This document shows positions 59,785-64,000 of a DNA stretch of 64,000 bases, one piece after another. Every line of letters starts with the position of its first letter. Within the stretch, counting starts at the first letter, position 1. The position numbers and the translations under genes were made by a program. The DNA comes from Sinotaia quadrata (Eukaryota; Mollusca; Gastropoda; Architaenioglossa; Viviparidae): assembly GCA_028829895.1 (NCBI GenBank), contig CM054179.1:43878617-43942616 (forward strand). Direction: 5' to 3'. The notes under the pieces are model-generated. The model made no database searches. It had not been told where the DNA came from and saw only the letters and a list, made by a program, of their open reading frames with translations.

Positions 59785-61924
59785 TTAATGTTCAAAATAA
59801 TTGATTTGATATTGTACATATTGACATTAGTATTGACTCAGAGTAATATCGTGAATACATGCTATCAATATGGGTGTGTCTCTGTGTGTCTTTCAATCTT
59901 TCTTGAGATTGGGCTATTAATTTATCCCAGTCGCAATACATAAATATTAAATTACAAAATTCAAACAACACAAGATGTACTATTATGAAAACTAAAGGTT
60001 GCATGCATGTAAGTTTAACTATTAAGTTACAAGTAAATTCGGACCAGAAGTTGGAGCCCATTTTGGGGCAAACTGAATTCATTAAAATGAATTATCTAAA
60101 GTTGTAAATTTTGACCCTGACCTCCAGTAGGGCCTAAAATCCCAGGGACTATCAATGTAAAGTCTGAAGTCTTAGCCACGGGAGAGATTTGCAGTAGCAT
60201 ACATCTACCCATGAATTGGTATTTGTGTTAAAAATATTTTCCTCAAGGATCAAGGTGTGTCAAAGGCTCACGTGACATAGGTGATTATGAGGATGTGTGT
60301 ATGTTGACTAGTACTCAAAGAGAACTGTTGCTTCATGAGAATAAAACTGTAGATGAATGATAAACATTTCGGAAGAAATTGCTGATGTTGTTCTTTTGAG
60401 GAATACGTAAACCAATCTGTAATATATTAGAAATGTTTTATCTCTTAAAAGAATAAGAAGACCTACATATGTGTAAGAAAAATGAGAATAGAGATAATGA
60501 AGAAAAAATAAATTTCTCTAAATGTAAACATTGCATCTTAGGTGGACTATGTGTTGATGCCCTGTAAGATGGACAATGCAAAATACACGACAATTTGAGA
60601 TCAATCACTCCAACAACTCATTAAGCCCCCAGAGGAAGGTCCTCACATATGTCAGACACATGGACAGACAGACAGACAGACATAGTCATCAAATTAAATG
60701 AATTAAATGAATTTTACATTAAATGAAGATGGTAAGAAATGATGCTCTCTTTTTTTCAAGCCTTTTGGCTTATCATTCAAACAGACTCTCAAATTTACAC
60801 TATTTTGAAATCTGGGCATCTGCTACACACATGATGTGCGCCTTTACTGTGAGGAAAGCCAGTGGCTTTATTTTCGCTGATGCAGTAAGCCATTTGTCAG
60901 AGATATTTTCAGCTTTGGAGGGCCTCTGGAAAAAAACTTCCACTCCTCACTTCTTTCCCCTCTTTTCATTTCCCTCTTTTAATCTTTCGCTCTCATTCTT
61001 CCATTCTTTTATCCCCTTCCTCTTTTGTTATTGATTTTGTTCCGTTTTTTTCTCTCCATGATTGTGCATGTGCTGAGATTTTTATCCTTGATGTCCTCGC
61101 CCCTGGGGGTGCACAGGCAGGGCTTTGCTCCCCTCACTTGTCTCGGGGGGGGGGGGGATGGAGGCTTTCGGTCCTGAAGTAGTTATAGTATGATTTTAAA
61201 AATAATTCTGTAGTGCAACTGGTTAGTTGTTTCCATTTAGAAAACCCGGCTCTTTCCATTGTCACTCCAGTCGGATTATGTTGCTTGACGGTACTAAATT
61301 AAATAAAAAATAAATTAAATAAATGTAAGTGTTCTTTCATCATCGGTATTGACCATAAAAGTGTTTATGATCGTCTTTGGGAAAAATACATTTTAAAAAA
61401 TAATTCTGATCAGGAGGATTGGCCTTTCGGACAGCTGAAGGTCACAGGGAATTTCTCGCCGTGTTTTAGATTCAAATGATGCTTTTCTCCATGTTGCAAC
61501 TGGTAGCAAAAAGAAAATTGTTGTTTTCAGTTCCATCTGTTTCCGTAGTTGGCTGAATTGCTGTAGTCTTTCCGCCATCGATGTCCGTAACGGCAGGTTT
61601 CTTCTGTTTAATGGGCCGTCGTACAGTGTGGTGAATGCATTGATAAATTAGCCTATCCAATCTGGGTTTAATGATTGTCTGTTGAGGGTCTTTGGTGGTT
61701 TTTGTGAACATGGTGTTGCGTCGTTTTGTCAGCCTGGGCTTCGTTTTGCTGGTCGCGGATGAATTTCGGCTGTCTGTTTCTCGACTGTTTCCTAGTTGTG
61801 TTGTTGCCTTTAGGGTTGGTTCTTCAGGTGTGTCTCTCTTTTCCGTTTGGGGGTCATGGCTGTCTATTGTTGGTGCATTTGGACTTTCCGTCTGTTATGT
61901 GCTGTCTTCTGTCGGTTGAGGCAT
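59785..61924 (+). repeat. Blocks Z and Y, further copy
   Basis: Same order as 49980-51586, followed by the block with the two recurring minus ORFs (61393-61578 and 61472-61711), here with small in-frame losses. GACA repeats at 60663-60681 are shorter than in copy 1. Confidence 0.8.
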
Positions 61925-62083
61925 TTGTATCGTGTTAGTGGCGTTTGCATCTCGGTTGTGGCGTTCATGTCTCGGTTGTGGCGTTTGTATCTTGGTAGTG
62001 GCGTTTGTATCTTGGTAGTAGCATTTGTATCTTGGTTGTGGCGTTTGTATCTTGGTAGTGATGTTTGTATCTCGGTTGTGGCG
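61925..62083. repeat. 20-bp minisatellite, array 4
   Basis: About eight copies, joined to the next LTR fragment. Confidence 0.87.
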
Positions 62084-62086
62084 CTG

Positions 62087-62375
62087 GTTATTTATGCAAA
62101 TAGACCGATAGTATTGGATATGGGCGTGTGAGTCAAGAAAAAAGAGATTGAATGCATAATTAACTATAATTGTTTATCGTTTTCCAGTCCATGCTTTGTA
62201 CACAAGTTTGCCTGTCTATAAATTTGTTGGCTTAAACGAGAAGCGTTACATTTGATCAGACTGAAGTGTGAATTTGAGCAGCCAGTCTGTTGTCAGAATA
62301 GAAGTAACAAATTTTAATTAACATAAATTCTAAATTCTGAAACACGGTCTATAAATAAAAACTGGACTTGTAACA
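62087..62375 (+). mobile_element. LTR 3' end, amplified copy 3
   Basis: Third amplified copy of the LTR D end, with CAGAT flank, 2.83 kb after the previous one. Confidence 0.86.
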
Positions 62376-62568
62376 CAGATTAAGGATGTTAATAATATTT
62401 GTCTATTCGTGATTATAATTATATATATTATAATTGTTAAAACACCTGCACATAGAAATTATTTGCAGACCAAACTGCACAAACAGTGATATACTGTTTC
62501 TTAAGAAATAAAATTTTTAAAAAATAATTTAAAAGAAATACTAACTCATTTCCTTATTTTATTTGCAG

Positions 62569-62601
62569 CACAGAGAGACCAGAGAGAAATGATGCGAGAA
62601 A
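62569..62601 (+). CDS. Candidate 33-bp micro-exon
   Basis: CCTTATTTTATTTGCAG then 33 bp then GTAAGT. Phase 1: QRDQREMMRE. The outer acceptor seen at 49925 and 59730 is gone (TTTTAGGTGCAG reads TTTTATTTGCAG), so this copy can use only the inner site. The frame is unaffected. Confidence 0.6.
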
Positions 62602-62619
62602 GTAAGTGAATGAATTTTT

Positions 62620-64000
62620 ACTGTTCAAAATAATTGATTTGATATTGTACATATTGACATTAGTATTCACTAAGAGTAATATCGTGAATACATGCTATCA
62701 ATATGGGTGTGTCTCTGTGTGTCTTTCAATCTTTCATGAGATTGGACTATTAATTTATCCCAGTCGCAATACATAAATATTAAATTACAAAATTCAAACA
62801 ACAGAAGATGTACTATTATGAAAACTAAAGGGTGCATGCATGTAAGTTTAACTATTAAGTTACAAGTAAAACCGGACCAGAAGATGGAGCCCATTGTGGG
62901 GCAAACTGAAATCATTAAAATGAATTATCTAAAGTTGTAAATTTGACTCTGACCTCCAGTAGGTTCTAAAATCCCAGGGACTATCAAAGTCTGAAGTCTT
63001 AGCCACGGGAGAGATTTGCAGTAGCATACATCCGCCCATGAATTGGTATTTGTGTTAAAAATATCTCACTCAAGGATCAAGGTGTGTCATAGGCTAACGT
63101 GACATAGGTGATTATGATGATGTATGTATGTTGACTAGTACTCAAAGAGAACTGTTGCTTCATGAGAGACATAGTCATCAAATTAAATGAATTAAATGAA
63201 TTTTACATTAAATGAAGATGGTAAGAAATGATGCACTCATTTTTTTCAAGCCTTTTGGCTTATCATTCAAAGAGACTTTCAGATTTACACTATTTTGAAA
63301 TCTGGGCTTCTGCTACACACATGATGTGTGCTTTTACTGTGAGGAAAGCCAGTGGCTTTTATTCGCTGATGCAGTAAGCCTTTTGTCAGAGATAGTTTCA
63401 GCTTTGGAGGGCCTCTGGAAAAAAAACTTCCTCTCCTCACTTCTTTCCCCTCTTTTCATTTCCCTCTTTTAATCTTTCTCTCTCATTTTTTTCTTTTATC
63501 CCCTTCCTCTTTTTTTATTGTTTTTGTTCCGTTTGTTTCTCTCCATGATTGTGCATGTGCTGAGATTTTTATCCTTGATGTTCTCGCCTCTGGGGGTGCA
63601 CAGGCAGGGCTTTGCTCCCCTCACTTGTCTCGGGGGTTGGGGGGGTTGCGGATGGAGGCTGTCGGTCCTGTAGTAGTTATAGTATGATTTTTAAAATAAT
63701 TCTGTAGTGCAACTGGTTAGTTGTTTGCATTTAGAAAACCTGGCTCTTTCCATTGTCACTCCAGTCGGATTATGTTGCTTGACGGTACTAAATTAAATAA
63801 AAATTAAATTAAATAAATTTAAGTGTTCTTTCAACATCGGTATTGACCATAAAAGTGTTTATGATCATCTTTGGGAAAAATATTTTTAAAAAAATTATTC
63901 TGACCAGGAGGATTGGCCTTTCGGACAGCTGAAAGTCACAGGGAATTTCTCACCGTGTTTTAGACTCAAATGATGCTTTCCTCCGTGTTGCAGCTGTCCT
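62620..64000 (+). repeat. Block Z, last copy, running off the window
   Basis: Same elements as the earlier copies. About 600 bp are missing between ACTGTTGCTTCATGAGA and GACATAGTCATC (junction near 63167). The array clearly continues beyond 64000. Confidence 0.8.

Noticed and set aside
1..64000. CRISPR arrays, bacterial operons, rRNA or tRNA genes
   Set aside because: None seen. The regular repeats are minisatellites and microsatellites without unique spacers, and the genome style is eukaryotic.

Overview
The window is animal nuclear DNA: AT-rich, intron-rich and dense in repeats. It has no prokaryote-style operons and no long host ORFs. The retroelement types (a Ty3/gypsy-type element with integrase upstream of reverse transcriptase, and tails of non-LTR elements with a restriction-like endonuclease) and the abundant CA/GT and ACAT-type simple repeats fit a marine invertebrate. 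A mollusc or other lophotrochozoan is my best guess, but it is an inference and not proven by the sequence.

Layout. 1-2.6 kb: a direct duplication of AT-rich DNA, then a decayed non-LTR retrotransposon tail on the minus strand. 2.6-14 kb: mostly AT-rich non-coding DNA, with a GC-rich hairpin directly upstream of a good start context (6.2-6.4 kb), one possible 99-bp exon, small tandem repeats and two copies of an LTR-like repeat that begins TGTGG. 14-17.4 kb and 31.5-33.3 kb: diverged copies of a ~1 kb unit carrying a 72-bp exon. 17.0-21.0 and 34.3-38.3 kb: a nearly identical ~3.95 kb direct repeat, each copy carrying a 90-bp exon and a possible terminal exon. 20.99-30.53 kb: a decayed Gmr1-like gypsy element on the minus strand (5' LTR, tRNA-Pro-type primer site, Gag, zinc knuckle, protease, integrase, RT, RNase H). 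Two plus-oriented solo LTRs of the same family have inserted into it, each with a 5-bp target duplication. The element lacks its 3' end. 40.5 kb: a 42-bp exon. 40.8-41.9 kb: a second copy of the non-LTR tail, now on the plus strand. 42-64 kb: tandemly amplified segments carrying micro-exons of 9, 24, 33 and 39 bp, a 20-bp minisatellite and the 3' end of a solo LTR.

Main result. The plus strand carries a series of small exon-like segments (72 x3, 90 x2, 42, 9 x2, 24 x2, 39 x2 and 33 bp) bounded by AG and GT. Every one is a multiple of three and every one is open in the same phase (1-1). They have multiplied with the repeat blocks that hold them. This is the architecture of a micro-exon gene, or of a fast-evolving gene with cassette exons. 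I recognise no product and there is no transcript evidence here.

The repeat history is readable. LTR insertions, target duplications, an empty paralogous site at 53.4 kb and recombinant junctions give an order of events: a solo LTR entered an intron, its 5' part was later replaced by a minisatellite-bearing segment, and that fusion was then amplified together with the micro-exon.
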